Shown here: positions 42,192 to 51,769 of the stretch, piece after piece
Layout: each line of letters begins with the position of its first letter
Position numbering within the stretch: the first letter of the stretch is position 1
Assembly (NCBI GenBank): GCA_040365065.1
Contig: BAABNI010000001.1
Span: 372,001-436,000 of the forward strand
Reading direction: 5' to 3'
Length of the DNA stretch: 64,000 bases
Source of the DNA: Pelagadaptatus aseana
GTDB taxonomy: Bacteria > Pseudomonadota > Gammaproteobacteria > Pseudomonadales > Cellvibrionaceae
The notes under the pieces: generated by a model
Seen by the model: only the letters and a program-made list of their open reading frames with translations
Database searches by the model: none
Told to the model about the DNA's origin: nothing
Made by a program: the position numbers and the translations under genes

Positions 42192-42884
42192 ATGAGCGAT
42201 ACCCCGGTACTTGATACAGACACAGCGGTTACAGAAGCACAGGTTGTGGAATACCTCCGCAGAAATTCCGATTTTTTTGTCTCTCAGCCGGGGCTGCTGG
42301 CTGATCTGAGCCTGCCCCACGAAAGTGGCAAGGCCATTTCTCTGGTAGAGCGTCAGGTATCGGTATTGCGTGAGCGCAATATGGAAATGCGCCACCGCCT
42401 CAACAAGCTATTGGACAATGCCCGGGACAACGACCGCCTGTTCGACAAAACCAAAAAGCTGATTCTGGCGCTGCTGGAAGGTAAGAATCTGACGGACACC
42501 GTTAACGCCCTGTTTCAGAGTTTTGAAAAAGACTTTGGCATTCACTACACCACCTTACTGCTGTTTGGCGATAGTGAGACTCTGCCACCCAGCCGCGCCC
42601 GCGTAGTCACTATGCACGATGCCCGCGACGCCATCGGCAACCTGATCAAAAGCAATCGCGCCCTGTGTGGCGCCTTCAGCGACACCGAAACCCACTACCT
42701 GTTTCCGGAGTTCAGTCGCCACATCGGTTCGGTGGCCATGGTGCCGCTGATTTATGGCAATACCTTCGGCATGCTGGCCATTGCCAACCGCGACCCCAAT
42801 TACTACCGCTCCAGCATGGGCACCCTGTTTCTGAGCTATATTGGCGAAGTATTGAACCGGGTTTTACCCCGTCATCTGCCCTGA
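42192..42884 (+). CDS. DUF484 family protein
   Basis: 230 residues. DUF484 proteins have an N-terminal helix-rich region (VVEYLRRNSDFFVSQPGLLADLSLPHESGKAISLVERQVSVLRERN) and a GAF-like C-terminal domain (SVAMVPLIYGNTFGMLAIANRDPNYYRSSMGTLFLSYIGEVL). It sits between dapF and xerC, the usual gammaproteobacterial position, and is probably co-transcribed with them. Function not established. Confidence 0.9.
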   Translation: MSDTPVLDTDTAVTEAQVVEYLRRNSDFFVSQPGLLADLSLPHESGKAISLVERQVSVLRERNMEMRHRLNKLLDNARDNDRLFDKTKKLILALLEGKNLTDTVNALFQSFEKDFGIHYTTLLLFGDSETLPPSRARVVTMHDARDAIGNLIKSNRALCGAFSDTETHYLFPEFSRHIGSVAMVPLIYGNTFGMLAIANRDPNYYRSSMGTLFLSYIGEVLNRVLPRHLP

Positions 42885-42897
42885 TAGAGGACATTGA

Positions 42898-43806
42898 ATG
42901 TCGATGGCCGCACCACAACTCCCCGAGGCCATCGCAGCTTATCTGCAGTACCTGCAGGTAGAGCGGCAGTACTCACCGCACACCCAAAGTAACTACCAGC
43001 GCGATCTCGCCCACCTGCAAAACTTCTGTGAAAAACAGCAGCTGATATTGGTCAGCGACATTCAGGGCCATCATATGCGTCAGCTGCTGAGCCAGCTGCA
43101 CCGTCGGGGACTGGCGCCAACCAGCCTGCAGCGCTGGCTGTCATCCATGCGTTCGTTTTTCAAGTTCTGCCTTAAGCAACGGCTTTGCCGCGCCGATCCG
43201 ACCACAGGTCTGCGCGCTCCCAAGGCACAGAAACGCCTCCCCAAAACACTCGATGCCGATCAGATTAATCAATTTATGGAGATTCAGGGAGATGATTTTA
43301 TCTCTCTGAGGGATCGGGCCATGCTGGAGCTGTTTTATTCCAGCGGTTTGCGTCTGGCGGAGCTTGCCGCAGCCAACTGGGGAGATCTGGATATGGCCGA
43401 GGGCAGCCTGCGGGTAACCGGTAAAGGCAATCGCGAGAGGGAGGTTCCGGTGGGCCGTTATGCCATGACGGCACTCAAAGCCTGGCGGACTGAAACCGGA
43501 GGGGAGTCAACGGATGCCATTTTTGTCAGTAAGCAGGGCAGTCGACTGGGTCACCGGGCGATTCAGAGCCGATTGAAAAAGCTGGGTGTCCAGCAGGGTA
43601 CCGATCAACCGGTGCACCCACATATGCTGCGCCATTCTTTTGCCAGCCACATGCTCGAATCCAGCGGTGATTTACGGGGCGTACAGGAATTACTGGGCCA
43701 CGCCAACCTGTCGACAACCCAGGTTTATACCCATCTGGATTTCCAGCATCTGGCCAAAATTTACGACAGCGCACACCCCAGAGCACAGAAGAAAAAAGAC
43801 TCCTGA
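42898..43806 (+). CDS. xerC: Tyrosine recombinase XerC
   Basis: 302 residues. Works with XerD at dif to resolve chromosome dimers. Catalytic residues: Arg in SSGLRLAELA, Lys in TGKGNREREVPVG, HMLRHSFASHMLESSGDLRG (H-x-x-R) and VYTHLD with the nucleophilic Tyr. It is 13 bp after DUF484, in the usual order after dapF. The separate integrase at 21.5 kb is a different recombinase. Confidence 0.95.
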   Translation: MSMAAPQLPEAIAAYLQYLQVERQYSPHTQSNYQRDLAHLQNFCEKQQLILVSDIQGHHMRQLLSQLHRRGLAPTSLQRWLSSMRSFFKFCLKQRLCRADPTTGLRAPKAQKRLPKTLDADQINQFMEIQGDDFISLRDRAMLELFYSSGLRLAELAAANWGDLDMAEGSLRVTGKGNREREVPVGRYAMTALKAWRTETGGESTDAIFVSKQGSRLGHRAIQSRLKKLGVQQGTDQPVHPHMLRHSFASHMLESSGDLRGVQELLGHANLSTTQVYTHLDFQHLAKIYDSAHPRAQKKKDS

Positions 43807-43825
43807 ACCGGCTAATACGCCAGCT

Positions 43826-44026
43826 TTAAATGGGCCTGCTGGTGTAGTTGTTGCCCGGTCGCTGGGGCGGGTCGCCGCTGATATTTTTTTCAATCTGCTG
43901 GATTTTGCCACCCCCGGCCAGAAACGCTTCTACCTCGGATTGCAATTTATCACGCACCTTCTGCCGGCAATCCACACTCAGGTGCTCGGCGCCCACTTCT
44001 TTGGCATCAAACTGCTCGTCACTCAT
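43826..44026 (-). CDS. SutA-like transcriptional regulator, short form
   Basis: 66 residues from the ATG with GAGG eight bases upstream. The C-terminal half, EAFLAGGGKIQQIEKNISG followed by DPPQRPGNNYTSRPI, closely follows the C-terminus of Pseudomonas SutA, an RNA-polymerase-binding protein active in slow growth. The long acidic N-terminal arm of SutA is shorter here (SDEQFDAKEVGAEHL). It converges on xerC. The SutA match is from memory of the family sequence. Confidence 0.75.
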   Translation of the reverse strand: MSDEQFDAKEVGAEHLSVDCRQKVRDKLQSEVEAFLAGGGKIQQIEKNISGDPPQRPGNNYTSRPI

Positions 44027-44219
44027 GACTGTACCCTCACGGTTTATGGCCGGCACCCTATTAATGCCCGACCCACAAGACCCTTCACGAAAGTCGAAAT
44101 ATCGGTATGCTGTTCGGAGCTATTTATAGTCCAAAGACAATTTAAATCGCTACCACAAACGGGGCTTTTTTTAGTTTTTTTGGCTCTAAATTTTCAGTAC
44201 TTATCCTTGTTGGTTATTA

Positions 44220-44873
44220 ATGAAAACGGATCTGTCAAACATCCTGCCCGAGGGCACAGACCTTAAACGCATCTGTGACGGAAAACCGCGGGTGATCATC
44301 AGCAGCTGCCTGCTAGGGCAGACTGTGCGCTACGACGGCGGCCACAAGCTGCTGCCCACCATAGGCCAATTTCTGTCACCATGGCTGGAGATTGTCGGAC
44401 ACTGCCCAGAGGTTGCCGCGGGACTGGGCACTCCCAGGCCACCAATCCAACTGATACAGACCGAGAGGGGTTTAACAGTCCGGCAAGTTAGCCCACCTTA
44501 CACAGACGTTACTGATGTCCTGCGGCAGGCCAATATGGATTGGCAACAGCGACAGCATCGGTCACCGGTTGCCGCCATTCTCAAAGCCCGCTCGCCCAGC
44601 TGCGGCACTGGCTCTTCGCCTCTGCACAATGATCGGGGTGAGGAATTACCAGACATGGGCAGCGGCATCTTCTCTGCCCATCTTCAGCAGCACTTCCCAG
44701 ACGCCCTGATTCTGGACGAATCCTCGGTTGCCAGTCGAGTCCAGTGTCAGAAATTGATTGTTGGCTGTTATCTGCAACAGGCTGCTAACCACGGCCAACC
44801 GGTGGCGGACTCATTAAAACAGCACCTCAAATGGCAAGACGCCACCGGATTGCAGGGCTTTTTCAAAGCTTGA
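44220..44873 (+). CDS. DUF523 family protein
   Basis: 217 residues. The DUF523 signatures are visible: VIISSCLLGQTVRYDGGHK, CPEVAAGLGTPRPPIQL and LKARSPSCGTGSSPLHND. Conserved cysteines suggest metal or cofactor binding, but the role is unknown. The C-terminal part (QHFPDALILDESSVAS...) is the less conserved extension. Convergent with glnK. Confidence 0.9.
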   Translation: MKTDLSNILPEGTDLKRICDGKPRVIISSCLLGQTVRYDGGHKLLPTIGQFLSPWLEIVGHCPEVAAGLGTPRPPIQLIQTERGLTVRQVSPPYTDVTDVLRQANMDWQQRQHRSPVAAILKARSPSCGTGSSPLHNDRGEELPDMGSGIFSAHLQQHFPDALILDESSVASRVQCQKLIVGCYLQQAANHGQPVADSLKQHLKWQDATGLQGFFKA

Positions 44874-44898
44874 AGCGCTACTGCTTTTGCAACAGGCA

Positions 44899-44924
44899 CA
44901 AAAAAGGGAGCCATCGGCTCCCTT
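44899..44924 (-). terminator. Terminator after the second glnK
   Basis: Perfect stem AAGGGAGCC / GGCTCCCTT with a 3-base loop; on the minus strand it is followed by TTTTTT. Lies 24 bp beyond the glnK stop at 44948. Confidence 0.88.
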
Positions 44925-44947
44925 GCAAGATCCATCGTTCAATTGAC

Positions 44948-45409
<462 letters not shown>

Positions 45410-45507
45410 TCACCCTTTTGAGCCGGGCAATTAGGCAAAGTTGTTCGCGTTTTTTACCTATATCAAAAACCACTGCTTAACGACACTCAACACTGTGGCC
45501 CACAACG

Positions 45508-45534
45508 AAAAAACCCGGCACTGGGCCGGGTTTT
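45508..45534 (-). terminator. Terminator after amtB
   Basis: Stem AACCCGGC / GCCGGGTT with loop ACTGG; on the minus strand (amtB direction) it is followed by TTTTCG. Ends the porin-glnK-amtB transcript before the second glnK. Confidence 0.85.
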
Positions 45535-45553
45535 CTGAGTCAGACAACAAGTC

Positions 45554-46822
45554 TTACTTGTTGGTGAACTCTGGGTAGGCTTCCATACCACACTCGGCAC
45601 GGTCAACACCTTCGTACTCTTCTTCTTCAGAGACACGGATACCCATGATCATCTTCAGCAAGCCCCAGACAATCAGACTGGCTACGAAGGTCCAAACGAA
45701 GATCACCAGAGTACCTACCAGCTGACCCATGAAGGTCGCATCGGCGTCGGACAGCAGTACCGCGAAGATACCCCAGATACCTACAACACCGTGCACAGAG
45801 ATGGCACCGACAGGATCGTCCAGCTTCAGCTTGTCCATCATTACGATAGAGAAGACAACAATCACACCACCGATTGCACCAATGATGGTAGCCATCAGAG
45901 GAGTAGGATCAGCAGGCTCAGCAGTAATGGCAACCAGACCAGCCAGAGCGCCGTTCAGAGCCATGGTCAGGTCAGCTTTGCCGAACATAACGCGGGCAAC
46001 GATCAGGGCAGCGATCAGACCACCGGCAGCTGCAGCGTTGGTGTTCAAGAATACGTTAGCCACTTCGTTAGCTACACCGATACCACCCAGTTTCAGAGTA
46101 GAACCGCCGTTGAAACCGAACCAGCCCATCCACAGGATGAAAGTACCCAGAGTAGCCATTGGCAGGTTAGCACCAGGGATAGCGTTTACCGCACCGTTAG
46201 CACCGTACTTGCCTTTACGGGCACCCAGCAGGATAACACCAGCCAGAGCAGCAGCGGCACCAGCCATGTGAACAATACCGGAACCAGCGTAGTCAGAGTA
46301 GTTCAGCTCACCGATGAATGGCACAGCAACACCGCCCCAAGTCCAGCTACCTTGAATTGGGTAGATGAAACCGGTCATCACTACAGCAAAGGCCAGGAAA
46401 GCCCACAGCTTCATACGCTCGGCAACCGCACCGGATACGATGGACATACAAGCGCCAGCGAACACAACCTGGAAGAAGAAGTCGGAAGCACCGGAGTACT
46501 CGGCCATTTCACCAAAGCCGGCTTCTTTAGATGCTGTCAGAATGCCTTCAACCGCGGCATCGTCCATTTGTGCAACAGTAGTCACACCGGACAGGAAGTA
46601 ACCGCCGTCGTACATGAAGTGGTAACCACAGATCAGGTACATGGTGCTTGCTACGGCAAACAGGGCGATGTTTTTAGTCAGAATTTCAGTTGTATTTTTG
46701 GAGCGAACCAGGCCCGCCTCCAGCATGGCGAAACCAGCCGCCATCCACATTACCAGTGCGCCACATACCAGGAAGTAAAAGGTATCCATGGCGTACTGCA
46801 ATTCGAAAATATTATTTTCCAT
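45554..46822 (-). CDS. amtB: Ammonium transporter
   Basis: 422 residues, about 11 transmembrane helices. Conserved Amt features: GFAMLEAGLVRSKNTTEILTKN at the N-terminus, GSGIVHMAGAAAALAGVILLG (the pore His region: DYAGSGIVH), MATLGTFILWMGWFGFNGG and VHGVVGIWGIFAVL. It moves ammonium across the inner membrane and is blocked by GlnK. Located 103 bp after the first glnK, in its operon. Confidence 0.96.
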   Translation of the reverse strand: MENNIFELQYAMDTFYFLVCGALVMWMAAGFAMLEAGLVRSKNTTEILTKNIALFAVASTMYLICGYHFMYDGGYFLSGVTTVAQMDDAAVEGILTASKEAGFGEMAEYSGASDFFFQVVFAGACMSIVSGAVAERMKLWAFLAFAVVMTGFIYPIQGSWTWGGVAVPFIGELNYSDYAGSGIVHMAGAAAALAGVILLGARKGKYGANGAVNAIPGANLPMATLGTFILWMGWFGFNGGSTLKLGGIGVANEVANVFLNTNAAAAGGLIAALIVARVMFGKADLTMALNGALAGLVAITAEPADPTPLMATIIGAIGGVIVVFSIVMMDKLKLDDPVGAISVHGVVGIWGIFAVLLSDADATFMGQLVGTLVIFVWTFVASLIVWGLLKMIMGIRVSEEEEYEGVDRAECGMEAYPEFTNK

Positions 46823-46925
46823 TGCTGTTCTCCGGAAATTTATTTAATTGAATAAGAATTTCTAATCAGGTTATTGAAAAGCAGGGCAGCCCCAGCGGAA
46901 TCCGCCAGGCTTTTCGATGCCCTGT

Positions 46926-47345
<420 letters not shown>

Positions 47346-47361
47346 TTAAACCCGGGTGATC

Positions 47362-48081
47362 TTACAGATCGAAGGACTTGCTTACGTCCAGGAAGAAGTA
47401 GCCGTCACCACTTTCACCGTCAGTGCTATCGGACAGTTCAACATTTGTGGTTTTACCCAGAACAGCGGTTACGTCCAGACCAGCGATTTCGCCAGAAGCA
47501 CTCAGCTCAATCCAATCGTGACCAGATTTGTCATCAGTCTCGTCATTTTCAACGCTTCCGTACAAGAAACCGAATACTTCACCACTCCAGCTAAAGGTGT
47601 AACCATCATAGTCAGTGTCAGTTCCGCCGGTTTCTTCACCGTGCGCAGTACCATCAAAGTAAGAAACACCAAAGCCGGCAAAACCAGCGCTGATTACATA
47701 CTCATCTTCGTAATCAGAGGTGTAGGTGTACTCATAGCGGTTGTATGCGATATCCAGACCCAGGCCATTTTCAAATTCAGTCGCCCAGCCTACGTAGAAG
47801 TCAGTTTCCAGACCATCATCGTTGGTATCTGGATCACTAGCATCACCAAAAGCGCCATCTTCACCACCGTTGTCACTGATGATCCAGGTGCCAGCATAGA
47901 AACCTGCACCCAGGTCAGCATCCAAACCACCGTAAGCACCGGCATCACCCAGGTTTACACCACGGAAGTAGTAATCGGTTACAAAACCGGCATTCGCAGA
48001 CAGCTCAACAGCCATAGTTGGAGCAGACAGAGCGCCGGAAGCCAAAGCAATGGCCGCAGCCAATTTGGTCATTTTATTCAT
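47362..48081 (-). CDS. TorF family putative porin
   Basis: 239 residues with a signal peptide (MNKMTKLAAAIALASGALSAPTMA), then repeated amphipathic strands typical of this gammaproteobacterial porin-like family (ELSANAGFVTDYYFRGVNLGDAGAYGGLDADLG opens the family pattern). Acidic, Gly/Asp/Tyr-rich. It is the first gene of the glnK-amtB operon with a sigma-54 promoter, so it is likely a nitrogen-starvation outer-membrane channel, perhaps for ammonium or organic nitrogen (inference). Confidence 0.88.
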   Translation of the reverse strand: MNKMTKLAAAIALASGALSAPTMAVELSANAGFVTDYYFRGVNLGDAGAYGGLDADLGAGFYAGTWIISDNGGEDGAFGDASDPDTNDDGLETDFYVGWATEFENGLGLDIAYNRYEYTYTSDYEDEYVISAGFAGFGVSYFDGTAHGEETGGTDTDYDGYTFSWSGEVFGFLYGSVENDETDDKSGHDWIELSASGEIAGLDVTAVLGKTTNVELSDSTDGESGDGYFFLDVSKSFDL

Positions 48082-48205
48082 GGAGTGTTTCCTCTCTTAA
48101 TGATTTTTAGAACTTAAAGTCCAGATTTAAAGTTCAAGTTTTGCGACCGGCTGATCTCTGTAGTTGTTTGATCGTCAGATCAGCTCAATCGACTTGCCCC
48201 CATAC

Positions 48206-48221
48206 TGCACATTGCTTGCCA
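48206..48221 (-). promoter_or_regulatory. Sigma-54 promoter of the porin-glnK-amtB operon
   Basis: On the minus strand TGGCAAGCAATGTGCA: GG, exactly ten bases, then GC, matching the -24/-12 consensus TGGCAC-N5-TTGCA at TGGCA and TGCA. It lies about 125 bp upstream of the porin start. With the NtrC-type site upstream this fits nitrogen control. Confidence 0.82.
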
Positions 48222-48348
48222 ATTATAAAAAATTGTTATTTTTCAATTAGTTGCAACATATTTGCGCTATTTAGTGGCAGGAGCACAAAAAAAGAAACGC
48301 GCCGGAGCTCAATTTTGGTGCGTTTTCTTCAGGGACAACAAAGTTATA

Positions 48349-48363
48349 GCACCGCAATGGTGC
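48349..48363. promoter_or_regulatory. NtrC-type enhancer site
   Basis: Perfect palindrome GCACC-GCAAT-GGTGC, matching the NtrC consensus GCAC-N5-7-GTGC, about 130 bp upstream of the sigma-54 promoter. Only one strong site is seen; a weak half-site follows near 48320. Confidence 0.78.
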
Positions 48364-48511
48364 AACCCTCAAGGTTTATGAAGTAAATATGACAGTTTTA
48401 TCGATAACTAATAATGAAACTTCAGATTCACTACGGGAATGCCGCTTGTTTTCCGGTACACTGTGCACCAAAGCGCTTCAATTTATTGTGGATATTCAAC
48501 GGAAACGTCTT

Positions 48512-48751
48512 ATGCTGGAAAATCTTGCACGCACTGTGTTCAGTGAACTGAAAAATGCCATCCCGTCCCAAGTCACCGATTTGCCCGAACGGGAATTACG
48601 CGCGGCACTCGAAGGCGTGCTGCACAAGTTAAATCTGGTGTCGCGGGAAGAGTTTGATGCCCAGCAAGCGGTATTGATGAGAACCCGGGCCAAGGTCGAG
48701 GCCCTGGAAAAGCAGTTGGCGGAGTTGGAAAAACTGGCGGAGCAGCAATAA
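48512..48751 (+). CDS. ubiK: Ubiquinone biosynthesis accessory factor UbiK (BMFP family)
   Basis: 79 residues from the ATG; a longer open frame starts at 48389 but its N-terminal part does not match the family. MLENLARTVFSELKNAIPSQ and a C-terminal coiled coil (VEALEKQLAELEKLAEQQ) are the BMFP/UbiK pattern. It binds UbiJ and lipids and aids ubiquinone synthesis. Divergent from the nitrogen operon. Confidence 0.88.
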   Translation: MLENLARTVFSELKNAIPSQVTDLPERELRAALEGVLHKLNLVSREEFDAQQAVLMRTRAKVEALEKQLAELEKLAEQQ

Positions 48752-48767
48752 TCCTTTGTCGGTTACT

Positions 48768-48856
48768 ATCATCCCGAGGAGCAATACGACGAGGGATCTC
48801 TTAAGTCGTCCAAGTATCAAGAGATCTTTCACCGCTTTGCGTCTCAGGATGGCATA
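48768..48856. repeat. Inverted dispersed repeat
   Basis: Arms TCATCCCGAGGAGCAATACG...GAGGGATCTCTT and AAGAGATCTTTCACCGCTTTGC...TCAGGATGGC in opposite orientation, forming a long hairpin between ubiK and the DUF3157-like gene. Related to the repeats at 27178 and 49539. Confidence 0.75.
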
Positions 48857-48860
48857 TGCC

Positions 48861-49517
48861 TTACTTGGGCAATTTTTTCACCTGCGCTTTTTTAATTTCA
48901 TTGGTGCGAATCATAAAACTCAATTCAGAACCATTACCAAACACCGCCGGATCAAATTTCAGATAAAGCTTTCTGGTCCCCCAAACAATACTGCCGGCGG
49001 GTGAACCATCAACGCGAATCGCCAATTTATATTTTTGACCTGACTTGAAAACCGTTGCGGAAGGTGTAACAGCAATCACCGGGTACTCGGTATTCTTATC
49101 GTCAACGGCCTTAATCAAATCAAACTGATTCAGTTTGGATTGAACTTCGGCGCCGTAACTCGAGACATCGAGATCCAGATAAAAAACTGTCTGTGATTTG
49201 TATTGATAATTTTTCGGTCCGGATTTTTCTTTTATGTATTCGGTGATCACCCGATCAAGAGTCAAATCAAGATTTTCAGTACGCACCTGCTCCTCGGTCT
49301 GCATCGGCGCATTGCCAATAAACTCCCAGCTGCCATCGTCCTTCAAACGAACACGGGTGCCGTCTTCACTGGTGGCAAAGCGGTCGTTGGAAATATATTC
49401 CCACGAGCCATTTTCCTTTAAACGAATTTCACGGCCATCGTCACCAATCGCAGTTCGATCGGCGAGAGCAGCATGGGAAAGAGACAAAATGGCAGAAGCC
49501 AGCAAAAGTTTTTTCAT
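48861..49517 (-). CDS. Exported protein with tandem 'LKxxGSWEYI' repeats (DUF3157-like)
   Basis: 218 residues with a signal peptide ending near ALADRTA. The N-terminal region has two copies of the pattern DG-(R/T)-x-(V/I)-RLK-(E/D)-(N/D)-GSWE-(Y/F)-I (residues about 27-42 and 52-67), seen in DUF3157-like exported proteins. The rest is a beta-rich domain (YYLDLDVSSYGAEVQSKL..., GSIVWGTRKLYLKFDP). Role unknown. Confidence 0.68.
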   Translation of the reverse strand: MKKLLLASAILSLSHAALADRTAIGDDGREIRLKENGSWEYISNDRFATSEDGTRVRLKDDGSWEFIGNAPMQTEEQVRTENLDLTLDRVITEYIKEKSGPKNYQYKSQTVFYLDLDVSSYGAEVQSKLNQFDLIKAVDDKNTEYPVIAVTPSATVFKSGQKYKLAIRVDGSPAGSIVWGTRKLYLKFDPAVFGNGSELSFMIRTNEIKKAQVKKLPK

Positions 49518-49538
49518 TGATTACAACTCTTATTCAAT

Positions 49539-49629
49539 GTCATCCCGAGCGAGCGCAGCGACGAGGGATCTCTAAATATCACACCATCATCGGGAGATTC
49601 CTCGTCGCTGCGCTCGCTCGGAATGACAA
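49539..49629. repeat. Inverted dispersed repeat, near-perfect hairpin
   Basis: Arms GTCATCCCGAGCGAGCGCAG / CTGCGCTCGCTCGGAATGAC (and CGACGAGGGATCTC / GAGATTCCTCGTCG) pair over about 35 bp with a ~20-base centre. It is the most regular copy of the element also found at 27178 and 48768. Lies between the DUF3157-like gene and rep. Confidence 0.82.
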
Positions 49630-49655
49630 CAATGTGAAATAAACTGGGCTATACC

Positions 49656-51674
49656 CTAAAGACCACTCAGCAAATTGTCGAGGGTCTGCCGACCTTTTTG
49701 TTGGTTACGCTCAGGGCAGTTCTCACCAAAACCCTCGCGCTCCATATCCTCTTCCGGGATTTCATCCAGAAAGCGACTGGGTGTTGTTTCAAACACTTCG
49801 CCGAACTGCTTGCGCTTGGCAGCCATGGTTAAAGTCAGAGTGCGCTGCGCCCGGGTAATACCCACATAAGTGAGGCGGCGCTCTTCTTCAATATTGTCTT
49901 CTTCGATACTGACGCGATGAGGCAACAGATCCTCTTCCATACCGACCATAAACACGTGCGGGTATTCGAGACCTTTGGAGGCATGCAGAGTCAGCATCTG
50001 TACCTGATCGAAATTGTCTTCTTCCTCCTGCTGTTCGAGCATATCGCGCAACATCAATTTTTTGATGGCACTTTCAAGGCTGCCATCGCCATTTTCAGCG
50101 TCATCGCGCTCGATAATACTGTTAATGGATTCCAGCAGGTAATAGACATTTTCCAGTCGGCGCTCGGCCACGGTGGGAGAACTGGCGTTCTGGTGCAACC
50201 AGGATTCGTAGTCGATGTCATCAACCATTTCTCTCAGTGCCGAGCCAGCGTCACCGTTCAAGGCACTCGCGGCGACACCCGTAAACCATTTGATAAAGCG
50301 CTGGATGCGATCGAGACTTTGCTTGGGAATATGGCCCTGAATGCCCAGCTCCTGGCAGGCATCAAACAGACTGATATGGCGCTCGGTCGCATAGCGCCCC
50401 AGAGCTTCGAGAGTCCCTGTGCCTATTTGCCGACGGGGCGTATTGATGATGCGCAGAAACGCATTGTCATCGTCCGGATTCACCAACAGCCGGAGATAGG
50501 CCATGATGTCTTTGATTTCCGTCTTGGCAAAAAACGACGTGCCACCACTGATGTTGTAGGGAATGTTGTGCTGCTGCAATTTGATTTCCAGCAGACGAGC
50601 CTGATGATTGCCGCGATAAAGAATCGCGAAGTCGCTGAACTTACAACTGCGCTGTTGCCGCTGTAAAAAGATTTCCGTAGCGACCCGTTCCGCTTCCGCT
50701 TCTTCATTGGCACAGCGCAACAATCGCAACGGGTCTCCCAGACCCATTTCACTCCATAATTGTTTTTCAAACTCATGGGGATTGTGGGCAATCAGATGGT
50801 TGGCGCACTTCAGGATGCGGCTGGTGGATCGATAATTTTGCTCCAACTTGATCAATTTCAACGTTGGAAAATCCTTCTTGAGCAACGACAGATTTTCAGG
50901 GCGCGCGCCTCGCCAGGCGTAAATGGACTGATCGTCATCCCCCACCACCGTGAGACTGCCACGATCGCCCACCAACATTTTTACCAGCAGGTACTGGCTG
51001 GAATTGGTGTCCTGATATTCATCCACCAATAAGTATCGGATTTTGCGCTGCCAGCGCTGCAGTACTTCGGGCTCACTCAAAAACAGTTGTGCCGGAATTA
51101 AAATCAGGTCGTCGAAATCCACGGCGTTATAGGCCAGCAAAGCCTGATTGTAGCGTTTGTAAATATGGGCAATCTTTTCTTCGCCGGCGCTACCGGCCTT
51201 GCTTAATGCGGTGTCCGGGGCCAACAGATCATTCTTCCAGTTGGAAATCTGATGCTGCACCAAATCCAGATGATCGCTGTCGAGATCGCCGTCTTTCATC
51301 ATCAGCTCTTTCAGCAATGACTTGGCATCTTCCGCATCAAAAATGGAAAAGCCGGGCTTGAATCCCAGCGTCTGATATTCACGCCGGATGATATTCAAAC
51401 CCAGATTGTGGAACGTGGAAACCGTGAGTCCCTTGGCGCGATTGTTGCCCCCCACTTTGAGCAGCCCACTTACCCGCTCTTTCATTTCTCGGGCCGCCTT
51501 ATTGGTAAAGGTAACGGCAGCAATGTGCCTGGCGGGGATACCACAGGCCTCCACCAGATAGGCGATTTTTCGGGTAATCACACTGGTCTTGCCGCTGCCT
51601 GCACCGGCCAGCACCAGACAGGGTCCATCAATGTAGTGAACAGCTTCTTTTTGACGGGGATTGAGGTTGGTCAT
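49656..51674 (-). CDS. rep: ATP-dependent DNA helicase Rep
   Basis: 672 residues, normal Rep length. Superfamily 1 helicase motifs: Walker A GAGSGKTSVITRKIAYL, motif II LLVDEYQDTNSSQYLLV, motif III VVGDDDQSIYAWRGA, motif IV/ V LEQNYRSTSRIL and motif VI VGITRAQRTLTLT. It unwinds DNA 3' to 5' and restarts or eases replication through protein-bound regions. Confidence 0.96.
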   Translation of the reverse strand: MTNLNPRQKEAVHYIDGPCLVLAGAGSGKTSVITRKIAYLVEACGIPARHIAAVTFTNKAAREMKERVSGLLKVGGNNRAKGLTVSTFHNLGLNIIRREYQTLGFKPGFSIFDAEDAKSLLKELMMKDGDLDSDHLDLVQHQISNWKNDLLAPDTALSKAGSAGEEKIAHIYKRYNQALLAYNAVDFDDLILIPAQLFLSEPEVLQRWQRKIRYLLVDEYQDTNSSQYLLVKMLVGDRGSLTVVGDDDQSIYAWRGARPENLSLLKKDFPTLKLIKLEQNYRSTSRILKCANHLIAHNPHEFEKQLWSEMGLGDPLRLLRCANEEAEAERVATEIFLQRQQRSCKFSDFAILYRGNHQARLLEIKLQQHNIPYNISGGTSFFAKTEIKDIMAYLRLLVNPDDDNAFLRIINTPRRQIGTGTLEALGRYATERHISLFDACQELGIQGHIPKQSLDRIQRFIKWFTGVAASALNGDAGSALREMVDDIDYESWLHQNASSPTVAERRLENVYYLLESINSIIERDDAENGDGSLESAIKKLMLRDMLEQQEEEDNFDQVQMLTLHASKGLEYPHVFMVGMEEDLLPHRVSIEEDNIEEERRLTYVGITRAQRTLTLTMAAKRKQFGEVFETTPSRFLDEIPEEDMEREGFGENCPERNQQKGRQTLDNLLSGL

Positions 51675-51769
51675 AGAACAGGGGAATCAGAGCGGCAAAG
51701 GCGGAGCATTGTAACAATGGCTTACCTCAGACGACAGACCCGGGAGTACAACCGGCCGATGATCCAGGA

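Noticed and set aside
49539..49629. CRISPR-like reading of the repeats at 48.8 and 49.5 kb
   Set aside because: No regular spacing and no spacers; they are paired inverted repeats, not an array.
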